Positions 1 to 8,806 of a stretch of DNA of 64,000 bases are shown one piece after another (within the stretch, counting starts at the first letter, position 1; each line of letters begins with the position of its first letter). The DNA lies in contig NZ_JH815225.1 of assembly GCF_000238095.2 (NCBI RefSeq), positions 1,369,863 through 1,433,862 of the forward strand, written 5' to 3'. Below the pieces are notes generated by a model that was not told where the DNA came from, ran no database searches, and was given only the letters and a program-made list of their open reading frames with translations. Origin of the DNA: Peptoanaerobacter stomatis. GTDB lineage: Bacteria > Bacillota > Clostridia > Peptostreptococcales > Filifactoraceae. The position numbers were made by a program, and so were the translations under genes.

Positions 1-87
1 CTTGCAAAATCAGAGCAAGATTATAAGGAGTATAAGTTAAGTGAAATAATGCCACTTGGCTTTAATAAAAATAATTTAAACAACTAA
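1..87 (+). CDS. cdd: Cytidine deaminase, C-terminal end (partial)
   Basis: Frame 1 is open from the window edge to TAA at 85-87 and gives 28 residues. The stretch KEYKLSEIMPLGF resembles the conserved end of homotetrameric cytidine deaminases (typically EYT-x-x-ELLP-x-F). The catalytic zinc residues lie upstream of the window. The enzyme converts cytidine and deoxycytidine to uridine and deoxyuridine. Its place just before a nucleoside importer, a pyrimidine phosphorylase and DeoC supports the assignment. With so few residues the call rests on one motif plus context. Confidence 0.6.
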   Translation, partial: LAKSEQDYKEYKLSEIMPLGFNKNNLNN

Positions 88-212
88 ATTTTAATTTATC
101 AGCTTGCCTAACTTCGTTAGACTTCATATCAAGGCTCAGTCACGTAACATTAGTACACTCCTTCGCCTTTCATTTGTCTGTCTCGTTATCCAAGTGCTAA
201 ATTAAAATTAAT
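86..212 (+). repeat. Dispersed ~125-bp intergenic repeat, copy A
   Basis: A GC-richer island in AT-rich intergenic DNA. Its ends form an imperfect inverted repeat: AATTTTAATTTATCAGCTTG at the left and CAAGTGCTAAATTAAAATT at the right. It carries an internal small palindrome CTAACTTCGTTAG. It aligns along its length with the reverse complement of 5765-5891, and more weakly with 5519-5630. No ORF is convincing, so it looks like a MITE or palindromic intergenic unit. Confidence 0.6.
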
Positions 213-329
213 ACTATATTTATAACTATAAATTGGAAATTATTTTTTATTAAATTCAAACTAAATAATTTAGTATTCAAACCATATAAATTATTAATTT
301 GAAATATAAAATAAGGAGGCGAACACTAA

Positions 330-1868
330 TTGAGTAATGTAATTGAAATGAATCATATTACCAAAAAATTTGGTGATTTCAAAGCACTGGACGATGTTAC
401 ATTGCATATTGAAAAGGGTGAAATCCATGCCTTGTTGGGTGAAAATGGCGCCGGAAAATCTACTCTTATGAGTGTATTATTCGGTCTATATCAGCCTGAA
501 GAAGGTGAAATATATATAAATGGAAAAAAAGAAGATATAAACAACCCAAATATAGCCAATGATCTCGGTATAGGTATGGTACATCAACATTTCAAGCTTG
601 TTCATAATTTTACTGTGCTTGAAAACATTGTATTAGGTCACGAAACTGTAAATGCCGGATTTTTAAAGATGACAGAGGCAAGAAAAAAAGTAGTTGAGCT
701 TTCTGAAAATTATAAATTCAACATAAATCCTGATGCGTACATATCAGATATAACGGTAGGCATGCAACAAAAAGTTGAAATTCTCAAAATGTTGTACTGC
801 GACAATGATATATTAATATTTGATGAGCCTACAGCTGTACTTACTCCACAAGAAATAGATGAGCTCATGGAAATTATGAAGCAAATGGCAAAAGAAGGTA
901 AATCAATAGTTTTTATAACTCACAAACTCAATGAAATAAAGGCTGTTGCAGACAGATGTAGCGTACTGAGAAAAGGCAAATATATAGGAACTGTTGATGT
1001 AAAATCTACCTCAAAAGAAGAAATGTCGGAAATGATGGTAGGCAGAAAAGTCAATCTGAATGTTGATAAAAAAGAACAGCAAGCCGGCGATACAGTCCTT
1101 GAAGTAAAAAACCTCACTATAAAAGACCAAATACACGCAGGAAAAAATGCGGTATCCAATGTATCATTTACAGCAAGAAAAGGTGAAATAATAACAATTG
1201 CCGGTATAGACGGAAACGGACAGTCGGAACTTGTATACGGAATAACAGGTCTTATACATGTGGAATCAGGTCAAATTATTTTAAACGGAAAAGATATAAC
1301 TAACGAGAGTATAAGAAAAAGATGTTTGGACGGAATGGCTCATATTCCTGAAGATAGACATAAATTCGGTCTTGTACTTGATTATACTCTTGCCCAAAAT
1401 CTTGTCCTACAAACTTATTATGATGACAGGTTTCAAAAAAACGGTTTTATAAAATTTGACGAAATATCAAAATATGCAAAAAAACTTATAGAGCAATATG
1501 ACGTAAGAAGCGGACAGGGAGAAGAGTCAATCGTAAGAGGAATGTCCGGAGGCAATCAGCAAAAAGCGATAATAGCAAGAGAACTTGACAGAGATCCTGA
1601 TATTGTAATAGCAGTACAACCTGTAAGAGGATTAGACGTAGGTGCAATAGAGTACATTCACAAAAAATTGGTTGAGCAAAGAGATAAAGGAAAAGTAGTC
1701 TTATTAGTATCTTTTGAATTGGATGAAGTTATGAATTTAAGTGATAGGATACTTGTAATGTATGAGGGCGAGATAGTTGCAGACATAGATCCTAAAACTA
1801 CTACTACACAAGAACTTGGATTATATATGGCTGGAACAAAGAGAGGTATAGGATATGAAAAACAATAA
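330..1868 (+). CDS. Nucleoside ABC importer, double ATPase subunit (NupO/YufO-like)
   Basis: A 512-residue protein with two ABC ATPase domains, the layout of sugar and nucleoside CUT2-type importers. Domain 1 has Walker A GENGAGKST (about residues 38-46), signature VGMQQKVEI and Walker B ILIFDEPT. Domain 2 is degenerate: GIDGNGQSE replaces Walker A, although the signature RGMSGGNQQK is intact. The TTG start fits an AAGGAGG site at 313-319 and places the N terminus like YufO homologues. It overlaps the next permease gene by 14 bases. With the two permeases and the BmpA lipoprotein at 6618 it would import purine and pyrimidine nucleosides. Confidence 0.9.
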   Translation: MSNVIEMNHITKKFGDFKALDDVTLHIEKGEIHALLGENGAGKSTLMSVLFGLYQPEEGEIYINGKKEDINNPNIANDLGIGMVHQHFKLVHNFTVLENIVLGHETVNAGFLKMTEARKKVVELSENYKFNINPDAYISDITVGMQQKVEILKMLYCDNDILIFDEPTAVLTPQEIDELMEIMKQMAKEGKSIVFITHKLNEIKAVADRCSVLRKGKYIGTVDVKSTSKEEMSEMMVGRKVNLNVDKKEQQAGDTVLEVKNLTIKDQIHAGKNAVSNVSFTARKGEIITIAGIDGNGQSELVYGITGLIHVESGQIILNGKDITNESIRKRCLDGMAHIPEDRHKFGLVLDYTLAQNLVLQTYYDDRFQKNGFIKFDEISKYAKKLIEQYDVRSGQGEESIVRGMSGGNQQKAIIARELDRDPDIVIAVQPVRGLDVGAIEYIHKKLVEQRDKGKVVLLVSFELDEVMNLSDRILVMYEGEIVADIDPKTTTTQELGLYMAGTKRGIGYEKQ

Positions 1869-2955
1869 CAAAAATTTTCAAAAATCAATAATAAGTTTTT
1901 CTTCATCTATAATGGCTATACTTGCCGGTTTGCTCTTCGGACTTATAATTCTTTTGGTATCAAATGCCAAGCAAGCGAGTGCAGGTTTTATCACAATATT
2001 ACAAGGCGGACTTGTAAACGGTATGACAGGAATAGGTCAAACAGTAAATTTAGCAGTACCTATTATAATGACAGGTCTTGCTGTAGGTTTTGCTTTTAGA
2101 ACCGGACTTTTTAACATAGGGGCGGCAGGACAATTTACATTAGGTTCATTTGTAGCTGTTTTAGTCGGTATAAAATTTACATTTTTGCCTCCTGTAATAC
2201 ATTTTATTGTAGCTCTTATACTTGCAGGAATTGCCGGAGGATTATGGGGATTCATACCGGGATTTTTAAAAGCCGTAGCAAATGTAAATGAAGTTATATC
2301 ATCTATTATGACAAATTATATAGGAATATTTTTCGTAAATATGATGATTCCTAAACTAAAATTATATGACCAGTTAAAAAACCAAACACTGCCTGTAGCA
2401 GAATCTGCAAAAACACCAAGGATCGGTCTTGATATACTGTTTCCTGATGCAAACTTGGATATGGCACTTTTAATAGTAATAATGGCAGTAGTAATAATAT
2501 ATATAATTATCGAAAAAACTACTTTCGGCTTTGAATTAAAAGCCTGTGGTATGAACAAAGATGCGAGTAGATATGCAGGTATAAATGACAAAAAAAATAT
2601 CATACTTGCAATGTCAATATCAGGTGTACTTGCAGGAATCGGTGGAGCACTTATGTATCTTGGCTCTACAGGTAAATATATGCAGGTGCTTGACGTAATA
2701 GCTCCTGAAGGCTTTAACGGTATATCAGTCGCATTGCTCGGCGTATCAAACCCTATAGGTATATTATTCGCAGGCCTATTCATTGCACACATAACAGTAG
2801 GCGGATATAATTTACAACTTTTAAGTTTTGTTCCGGAAGTAATAGATATGATAGTTGCTGCTATAATATATTGCGGTGCGTTCTCTTTAGTATTTAAAAC
2901 TATAATATTAAAATTATTTTTTGATAAAAAAGACAAAAAGGAGGATAAACAATAA
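1855..2955 (+). CDS. Nucleoside ABC importer permease 1 (NupP/YufP-like)
   Basis: A 366-residue, highly hydrophobic BPD_transp_2 family permease with a short basic N terminus and about eight to ten membrane segments. The segment RTGLFNIGAAGQF is the conserved loop of this family (FRTGLFNIG in YufP homologues). Its start lies inside the ATPase gene. Its stop overlaps the next ATG as TAATG, so the three genes should be translationally coupled. It forms the membrane channel together with the following permease. Confidence 0.9.
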   Translation: MKNNNKNFQKSIISFSSSIMAILAGLLFGLIILLVSNAKQASAGFITILQGGLVNGMTGIGQTVNLAVPIIMTGLAVGFAFRTGLFNIGAAGQFTLGSFVAVLVGIKFTFLPPVIHFIVALILAGIAGGLWGFIPGFLKAVANVNEVISSIMTNYIGIFFVNMMIPKLKLYDQLKNQTLPVAESAKTPRIGLDILFPDANLDMALLIVIMAVVIIYIIIEKTTFGFELKACGMNKDASRYAGINDKKNIILAMSISGVLAGIGGALMYLGSTGKYMQVLDVIAPEGFNGISVALLGVSNPIGILFAGLFIAHITVGGYNLQLLSFVPEVIDMIVAAIIYCGAFSLVFKTIILKLFFDKKDKKEDKQ

Positions 2956-3917
2956 TGAACACAATCTATTATATAGTTCAACAGACAATGTTTTTTGCAA
3001 TTCCTCTTTTAATAGTCGCTCTCGCAGGTATGTTCTCAGAAAGAAGCGGAATTATAAATATAGCACTTGAAGGAATAATGGTAATCGGTGCATTCTTCGG
3101 CATAGGATTTATAGCTTTAATGCAAATGAATGATTCTCCTATGAATCCTCAGCTTATGCTGTTAGTAGCTATAATTATTGCAGGCATTGCCGGTGGAATT
3201 TTTTCCCTACTTCATGCTTTTGCCTCAATAAATCTAAAAGCCGATCAAACAATATCAGGCACAGCACTTAATATGTTTGCACCTGCTGCTGTAATATTTA
3301 CAGCAAGAATATTACAAAGCGTACAACAAGTACAATTTGCAGATAAATTTCACATAACAGAAGTACCTGTTCTGTCAGGCATACCTATAATAGGCTCAAT
3401 GTTCTTCAAAAACGCTTATATAACTACTTATGTAGGTTTGATAATATATGTAATATCTTATATACTTATCACACACACAAGATTCGGCTTAAGGTTGAGA
3501 GCTTGCGGAGAGCATCCTCAAGCAGCTGATTCTGTCGGTATAAATGTATATTTCATAAGATATATGGGAGTTTTAATATCAGGAATATTGGCAGGTATTG
3601 GTGGAATAGTTTTTGTAGTACCTACTTCTACAAATTTCAATGCAACAGTTGCAGGTTATGGCTTCTTGGCACTTGCGGTTTTGATATTCGGTCAATGGAG
3701 ATGTCAAAAAATATTCTTCTCAGCATTTTTCTTTGGTATTATGAAGACTTTTGCGGCTGCATACTCAGGCATACCAATTTTAAAAGACTTACCTATATCA
3801 GCCAATGTGTTCAAGATGATACCATATATAATAACACTGCTCGTGCTTGTATTTATGTCCAAAAACTCTCAAGCCCCTAAAGCAGAAGGTATCCCATATG
3901 ATAAATCAGTGAGATAA
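2955..3917 (+). CDS. Nucleoside ABC importer permease 2 (NupQ/YufQ-like)
   Basis: A 320-residue BPD_transp_2 permease with about eight membrane segments. The motif ERSGIINIALEG, early in the protein, is typical of the second nucleoside permease. Its ATG shares an A with the stop codon of the upstream permease, and an AAGGAGG site lies at the end of that gene. It is the heterodimer partner of the preceding permease. The next 250 bases hold no gene and are AT-rich, before the phosphorylase. Confidence 0.9.
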   Translation: MNTIYYIVQQTMFFAIPLLIVALAGMFSERSGIINIALEGIMVIGAFFGIGFIALMQMNDSPMNPQLMLLVAIIIAGIAGGIFSLLHAFASINLKADQTISGTALNMFAPAAVIFTARILQSVQQVQFADKFHITEVPVLSGIPIIGSMFFKNAYITTYVGLIIYVISYILITHTRFGLRLRACGEHPQAADSVGINVYFIRYMGVLISGILAGIGGIVFVVPTSTNFNATVAGYGFLALAVLIFGQWRCQKIFFSAFFFGIMKTFAAAYSGIPILKDLPISANVFKMIPYIITLLVLVFMSKNSQAPKAEGIPYDKSVR

Positions 3918-4173
3918 AACTAAGTTTATAAACTTACAAAAAACAAAAAAATATTCATAATTTAGTTGGTTAAGAGCAATACCTTTATTTATTAAATAAA
4001 TATATTTACAACTAAAAACCATGACTTATTTAATTCGTTTATAAAGTTAAGGAAATACAACATTTTAAAAATCTCATTATTTTAAATAGTTTTTAGCATT
4101 ACAATTCAAATATTCTATATAAAAAATTCGCTTAATTAAATTTACAACAACCTATAAAAAAGGGGTGATACCG

Positions 4174-5496
4174 ATGTATATGTATGATTTAATTATGAAA
4201 AAACGTGATGGAAATGTATTAAGTGAAAAAGAAATAAGAGAAATGGTAAGTGAATATGTAGAGGGAAATATACCCGATTATCAGATGTCTGCAATGCTTA
4301 TGGCTATATATTTTAAAGGTATGAACAGTCAAGAAACATTTGTATTGACAGATGCAATGGCACATTCAGGCGATATAGTTGATTTATCCGCAATACAAGG
4401 CATAAAAATTGATAAGCACTCTACAGGCGGAGTTGGAGATAAAACAACTCTAATAATTTCTCCTATAGTAGCATCTTATGGTGTAAAAGTTGCAAAGATG
4501 TCAGGAAGAGGACTTGGCCATACAGGCGGAACAATAGATAAACTTGAAGCCATACCTAATATGAAAACTACACTGACACAAAAAGAATTTTTCGATGTAG
4601 TAAATAAAGCTGGATTTTCTGTGATAGGACAATCCGGAAATTTAGCACCTTGCGATAAAAAATTATATGCACTTAGAGATGTAACCGCAACTGTAGACTC
4701 TATACCTCTAATTGCATCATCAATTATGAGCAAAAAATTGGCAGCAGGTTCAGATTGCATACTTCTTGATGTAAAGACCGGAAGTGGTGCATTTATGAAA
4801 ACATTGGACGGTTCGATTGAATTATCAGAAGCTATGGTTGACATAGGTGAGCGTTCAGGAAAAAGAACAGTAGCGCTTATAACCGACATGGATATACCTC
4901 TTGGAAATAATATAGGCAACTCACTTGAAGTAATTGAAGCAGTAGATGTTTTACTTGGAAAAGGTGCAAAAGACTTAACTGACGTCTGCATAGAATTATC
5001 AGCTAATATGCTTTACTTAGCACAAAAAGGTGATTTGGATAAGTGCAGACAAATGGCAACTGACGCAATAAAAAATAAATCAGCCTATGAATATCTCAAA
5101 AAAATGGTAGCACTTCAAGGTGGAGATGTATCTGTAATAGAAAATACAGACAATTTTGAAAAATCAAAAATAATCTATGAAGTAAAATCAACTGAAAGCG
5201 GTTATATATCAAAAATGAATACGCAACAAATAGGATTATGCTCTTCGCACTTAGGAGCCGGCAGAATGACAAAAGATTCTCCGATAGATTATTCAGCAGG
5301 GATAATACTGTCAAAAAAAGTGGGAGATTATGTAAATAAAGGCGATGTACTTGCTAAGTTTTACACAAATGATGAAAACTGCATAAATTCTGTAGAGCAA
5401 AACTATATAAAAGCTCTACAATTCAGCAAAGATAAACCAAAAGAAGAAAAACTTGTATTGGCAAGAATTGAAAAGGATAATATCACTAAATTTTAA
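4174..5496 (+). CDS. pdp: Pyrimidine-nucleoside phosphorylase
   Basis: A 440-residue enzyme of the thymidine/pyrimidine phosphorylase family. It splits uridine, deoxyuridine or thymidine with phosphate to give the base and (deoxy)ribose-1-phosphate. Landmarks are DKHSTGGVGDKTTL (phosphate site), KMSGRGLGHTGGTIDKLEA, SIMSKKLAAGSD and the C-terminal domain DYVNKGDVLA. A GTG at 4165 is in frame but sits inside the AGGGGTG ribosome site at 4161-4167. The ATG at 4174, giving MYMYDLIMKK, matches family N termini and is preferred. Its product feeds DeoC, encoded just downstream. It could equally be named deoA; the substrate range cannot be read from sequence. Confidence 0.93.
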   Translation: MYMYDLIMKKRDGNVLSEKEIREMVSEYVEGNIPDYQMSAMLMAIYFKGMNSQETFVLTDAMAHSGDIVDLSAIQGIKIDKHSTGGVGDKTTLIISPIVASYGVKVAKMSGRGLGHTGGTIDKLEAIPNMKTTLTQKEFFDVVNKAGFSVIGQSGNLAPCDKKLYALRDVTATVDSIPLIASSIMSKKLAAGSDCILLDVKTGSGAFMKTLDGSIELSEAMVDIGERSGKRTVALITDMDIPLGNNIGNSLEVIEAVDVLLGKGAKDLTDVCIELSANMLYLAQKGDLDKCRQMATDAIKNKSAYEYLKKMVALQGGDVSVIENTDNFEKSKIIYEVKSTESGYISKMNTQQIGLCSSHLGAGRMTKDSPIDYSAGIILSKKVGDYVNKGDVLAKFYTNDENCINSVEQNYIKALQFSKDKPKEEKLVLARIEKDNITKF

Positions 5497-5518
5497 TTTA
5501 CCCAAATTTGCCCTAAAA

Positions 5519-5630
5519 CTGTGAATTTACTTCGCCTAACTTCGCAGAACTTTCGCTTGTATAACTTCAGTACACGCACTCAAGCTCTACTTGTCCGCCT
5601 CGTTCTACACGTTTTATAGAACAAATTTTA
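5519..5630 (+). repeat. Diverged copy B of the dispersed intergenic repeat
   Basis: This stretch shares ordered blocks with copy A (86-212): CGCCTAACTTCG against TGCCTAACTTCG, CAGTACACGCACTC against TAGTACACTCC, and CTTGTCCGCCTCGTTC against TTTGTCTGTCTCGTTA. The terminal inverted repeat is much weaker. It lies directly after the phosphorylase gene and may overlap its terminator. Confidence 0.45.
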
Positions 5631-5764
5631 CTCAAGTAGAAATAAATAATATAAAAAATCAAAATATTAAAAAAACATTATAATTTATATTGTCTGAATA
5701 TTAAATTTTTTAGTTTCAATTTATCAAGAAATAACTTACAATTTACACTTGTTAAAGAGAATAT

Positions 5765-5891
5765 CAATTTTGATTTATCACTTGTATAGTGGAGATAGAC
5801 GAACGAAAGACAAATGAGCGTACTTATATTACTTAGCTTAAGAAATACGTTAAGTCTAACAAAGTTAGACAAGATGATAAATCAAAATTAA
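5765..5891 (-). repeat. Dispersed ~125-bp intergenic repeat, copy C (inverted)
   Basis: This is the reverse-orientation relative of copy A. Its ends form a good inverted repeat: ATTTTGATTTATCACTTGT at about 5767-5785 and ACAAGATGATAAATCAAAAT at about 5869-5888. Inside, GTCTAACTTTGTTAGAC forms a small stem-loop on the minus strand. It ends about 50 bases before the deoC start. Any effect on deoC expression is unknown. Confidence 0.6.
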
Positions 5892-5939
5892 ATGTTGACC
5901 ATTACACCAAATTGTACTATTATTAAAGGAGAAGAGTTT

Positions 5940-6584
5940 ATGAAAAATGAAGAAATATTTCCCAAAATAGACCATACTGTATTAAAAGCTTTCACAACTT
6001 GGAGCGATATAGCAAAGTTGTGTGATGAAGCTATAAAATATGGTATGGCAAGTGTTTGTGTACCACCTTGTTACATAAAAAAAATAAAAGATACCTATGG
6101 AGATAAAATAAATGTATGCACAGTTATAGGATTTCCACTTGGGTACAATACAACAGATGTCAAAGTTTTTGAAACAAAAAAAGCTATTGAAGACGGAGCG
6201 GGCGAAGTTGATATGGTAATAAACATCTGTGAAGTAAAAAACAACAACTTTTCTTACATAGAAAACGAAATAAAACAAATAAGACTGGCTGCCAAAGATG
6301 TAATACTTAAAGTAATAGTGGAAACTTGCTATTTAACTGATGAAGAAAAAGAAAAGCTATGTAAGATAGTAAGCGATGCAAAGGCGGATTACATCAAAAC
6401 AAGCACAGGTTTTGGAACAAGCGGTGCAAATTTGCAAGACATAGCACTGTTTAAAAAACACATATCAAATGATGTCAAAATGAAAGCCTCAGGTGGAATA
6501 AAGACAAAATCTGATATGGAGAACTATATTAACGCAGGCTGTAGCAGAATAGGTACAAGTTCAGCTATTTCACTGATAGATTAA
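5940..6584 (+). CDS. deoC: Deoxyribose-phosphate aldolase
   Basis: A 214-residue class I aldolase that splits 2-deoxyribose-5-phosphate into glyceraldehyde-3-phosphate and acetaldehyde. The Schiff-base lysine is in KTSTGFG (K153). The helper lysine is in KASGGIKT (K182) and the acid-base aspartate is in DMVIN (D92). An in-frame ATG at 5892 exists, but it lies at the edge of repeat copy C and adds 16 residues unlike the family. AAAGGAGAAGAG directly precedes the ATG at 5940, which is therefore chosen. The gene completes the deoxynucleoside catabolic route with the phosphorylase upstream. A phosphopentomutase is not in this window. Confidence 0.93.
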   Translation: MKNEEIFPKIDHTVLKAFTTWSDIAKLCDEAIKYGMASVCVPPCYIKKIKDTYGDKINVCTVIGFPLGYNTTDVKVFETKKAIEDGAGEVDMVINICEVKNNNFSYIENEIKQIRLAAKDVILKVIVETCYLTDEEKEKLCKIVSDAKADYIKTSTGFGTSGANLQDIALFKKHISNDVKMKASGGIKTKSDMENYINAGCSRIGTSSAISLID

Positions 6585-6617
6585 AAAAATATTTTTTATT
6601 TTAGGAGGCAATTTATT

Positions 6618-7760
6618 ATGAAAAAGAAACTTTTTAGTGTTTTGCTTTCAGTTGTTATGGCATCTACACTATTAGTAGGTTGCGGTGGTTCAAACCAAAC
6701 TGCTGAGAAAAAAGAGGAAACAAAAACTGAGCAATCAGACGCAAAAAATGACGAACAATCAGCTGATGGAGCAGAAATAGCTCTAATAACAGACGTTGGA
6801 ACAATTGATGACAAATCATTCAACCAAGGAGCTTGGGAAGGCGTTGAACAATTTGCAAAAGAAGCCGGAAAAACTCATAAATACTACAAACCGACTGAAA
6901 AATCAGATGCAGCTTGTATAACAGCAATTGAGCTTGCAATAAAAGGTGGAGCAAAAGTTGTGGTTTGTCCAGGATTTTTATTTGAAGTACCAATTTATAA
7001 AATGCAAACAAAATACCCTGATACAAAATTCATAATATTAGACGGTGCACCACATGATTTGAATAAAGACGCAGAAATCACTGAAAACACAGCATCTATA
7101 TTCTATGCAGAAGAACAATCAGGATACCTTGCAGGTTATGCAGCAGTTAAAGAAGGATACAGACAATTAGGATTTATGGGTGGAATAGCCGTACCGGCTG
7201 TTATAAGATTCGGATACGGATATATACAAGGTGCAGACGCAGCTGCTAAAGAACTTAACTTAGCAAAAGATGAGGTAAAAATAAAATATACTTACGTTGG
7301 AAATTTCGACGCAACTCCTGAAAATGAAACAAAAGCATCTTCTTGGTTCACAGACGGAACAGAAGTAATATTTGCTTGTGGTGGAGCAGTTGGAAACTCT
7401 GTAATGAAAGCCGCAGAAAAATCTAAAAAAGCAGTTATAGGTGTTGACGTTGACCAATCAGGCGAATCAGAAACAGTTATAACATCAGCAATGAAAAACC
7501 TTAAAAACTCAGTATATGAAACATTAAAAACTGTATATGATGATAAATTTGAAGGCGGAAAATCAGTTGTACTTGGCGCAGATACAGGCAACGTGCTATT
7601 AGCTATGGATACAGCAAGATTCAAAAACTTCACAAAAGAAGAATACGATAAAATATATCAAGACATAGTTGATGGTAAAGTAGTTGTAAACAAAGACGAT
7701 ATCGCAGAAAACGCTGCAGAAGTACCTACTGAATTGGTAAAAGTTGAAAATATACAATAA
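6618..7760 (+). CDS. bmpA: BmpA-family nucleoside-binding lipoprotein
   Basis: A 380-residue extracellular solute-binding lipoprotein. The signal peptide ends in the lipobox LLVGC, so C22 should be lipid-modified. A charged low-complexity linker (about 26-52) precedes the ABC substrate-binding PnrA/BMP domain, seen as LITDVGTIDDKSFNQGAWEGV, GFLGGIAVP-like FMGGIAVPAV and the C-terminal DGKVVVN. It is the binding subunit of the importer encoded at 330-3917, separated from it by the catabolic genes. TTAGGAGGCAA precedes the ATG, and a strong terminator follows the gene. Confidence 0.93.
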   Translation: MKKKLFSVLLSVVMASTLLVGCGGSNQTAEKKEETKTEQSDAKNDEQSADGAEIALITDVGTIDDKSFNQGAWEGVEQFAKEAGKTHKYYKPTEKSDAACITAIELAIKGGAKVVVCPGFLFEVPIYKMQTKYPDTKFIILDGAPHDLNKDAEITENTASIFYAEEQSGYLAGYAAVKEGYRQLGFMGGIAVPAVIRFGYGYIQGADAAAKELNLAKDEVKIKYTYVGNFDATPENETKASSWFTDGTEVIFACGGAVGNSVMKAAEKSKKAVIGVDVDQSGESETVITSAMKNLKNSVYETLKTVYDDKFEGGKSVVLGADTGNVLLAMDTARFKNFTKEEYDKIYQDIVDGKVVVNKDDIAENAAEVPTELVKVENIQ

Positions 7761-7773
7761 TATACAACAATTA

Positions 7774-7804
7774 AAAACCGTCCTGATTTGAGGGCGGTTT
7801 TTTT
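7774..7804 (+). terminator. Rho-independent terminator after bmpA
   Basis: The stem AACCGTCC/GGGCGGTT, with an eight-base loop, is followed by a run of T. It closes the nucleoside import and catabolism block. Confidence 0.85.
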
Positions 7805-7999
7805 ATAAATATACAGCTACAATTTATATATTATACCTTTACTTATTGTTAATAGCTTTATACCTCAAAATAACTTTATCAACAAATTTGTTTTCGTTTA
7901 TTAGTTTTAAAAAAATTATACTATCAATTTTTAAGTTTAATTACTAAATCATATTTAGAAAATTATATAAACTATTAAAAATAACGCAATAAAAAATAT

Positions 8000-8027
8000 T
8001 TGGGATTAATGGTGTATTGCTTATAAT
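8000..8027 (+). promoter_or_regulatory. Possible sigma-A promoter of the crp-deoD unit
   Basis: TTGGGA at 8000-8005 and TATAAT at 8022-8027 are 16 bases apart, upstream of the regulator gene. The 7805-8087 gap otherwise shows only AT-rich DNA. The palindromic stretch GCAATA...TATTGC at about 7985-8020 overlaps the promoter and could be an operator. This is inference from consensus only. Confidence 0.35.
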
Positions 8028-8087
8028 ATTTTTTATTTTAATCAGTTAACAGTATTATAGTATAAGACATCTGCTTTAAGGAGAAAT

Positions 8088-8792
8088 ATGATTAACATAG
8101 ATAACTTTCCTAATATTCCCAAAGAGAATAAAGAATATTTTTTAAACTATATAAAAACCGCTCCTGAAAATATGTTAAAAAATCTAAAAGTAGAAAAATT
8201 ACCCAAAGACACCATATTCATAAGAGAAAATGAGAGTGTAAACAATGTATATATTCTTTTAGACGGAGTTGTAAGAGCGGTAGATTATCGAATGCACGGA
8301 ATTTCGTATGAATTTATGCGATTTTATCCTGTAAAAATGCTCGGAGCAATGGAAATAGTATTAGATATAGAAAAATACTGCACCACGCTTATAACAGAAA
8401 CGTCCTGCACTATATTGGTATGCCCTGCAAAAGAGTTTTCAAATTGGATATTAAACGATCTAAACGCCATAAAAATGGAGATGAAAACAATAGGAACATA
8501 TCTTTTAGAAGAAGACAGACAAAACAGATTATTTCTATTTTTACAGGGAAGAGACAGGCTTTTTGTCCTATTGATGCAATACTATGAAAAATATTCCAAA
8601 AACGACAGATGCCTTGTAAAACTCACACGTTTGGAATTATCTGACAGAACAGGTATAAGCATAAGAACCATCAACCGTTCAATCAGAAAAATGCAAGAAG
8701 AAGGACTTATAAATAAGGAAAATTCAAAAATATTAATAACAAAAAAACAATATGAAAAAATGTTAAATTATATATCAGAAAAAATAGATTAA
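8088..8792 (+). CDS. Crp/Fnr-family transcriptional regulator
   Basis: A 234-residue protein. The N-terminal part (about 30-130) is a cyclic-nucleotide-binding-like beta barrel, seen in FIRENESVNNVYILLDGVVRAV. The C-terminal part holds a Crp-type winged helix with RLELSDRTGISIRTINRSIRKMQEEG, in which TGISIRTINR is the recognition helix region. I see no cysteine cluster for an iron-sulfur centre. The effector is unknown. GGAGAAAT precedes the ATG. The gene ends 14 bases before deoD, so the two are almost certainly co-transcribed, and it is a good candidate regulator of nucleoside salvage. Confidence 0.85.
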   Translation: MINIDNFPNIPKENKEYFLNYIKTAPENMLKNLKVEKLPKDTIFIRENESVNNVYILLDGVVRAVDYRMHGISYEFMRFYPVKMLGAMEIVLDIEKYCTTLITETSCTILVCPAKEFSNWILNDLNAIKMEMKTIGTYLLEEDRQNRLFLFLQGRDRLFVLLMQYYEKYSKNDRCLVKLTRLELSDRTGISIRTINRSIRKMQEEGLINKENSKILITKKQYEKMLNYISEKID

Positions 8793-8806
8793 GGAGGACT
8801 AAAAAC

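Noticed and set aside
2316-2981. 221-residue minus-strand ORF across the importer permease genes
   Set aside because: It lies fully opposite conserved permease genes, has no ribosome site and no recognisable domain; a shadow of low-GC codon use.
4476-4991. 171-residue minus-strand ORF opposite the phosphorylase gene
   Set aside because: Antisense to a highly conserved enzyme gene, with serine- and isoleucine-rich content typical of a shadow frame.
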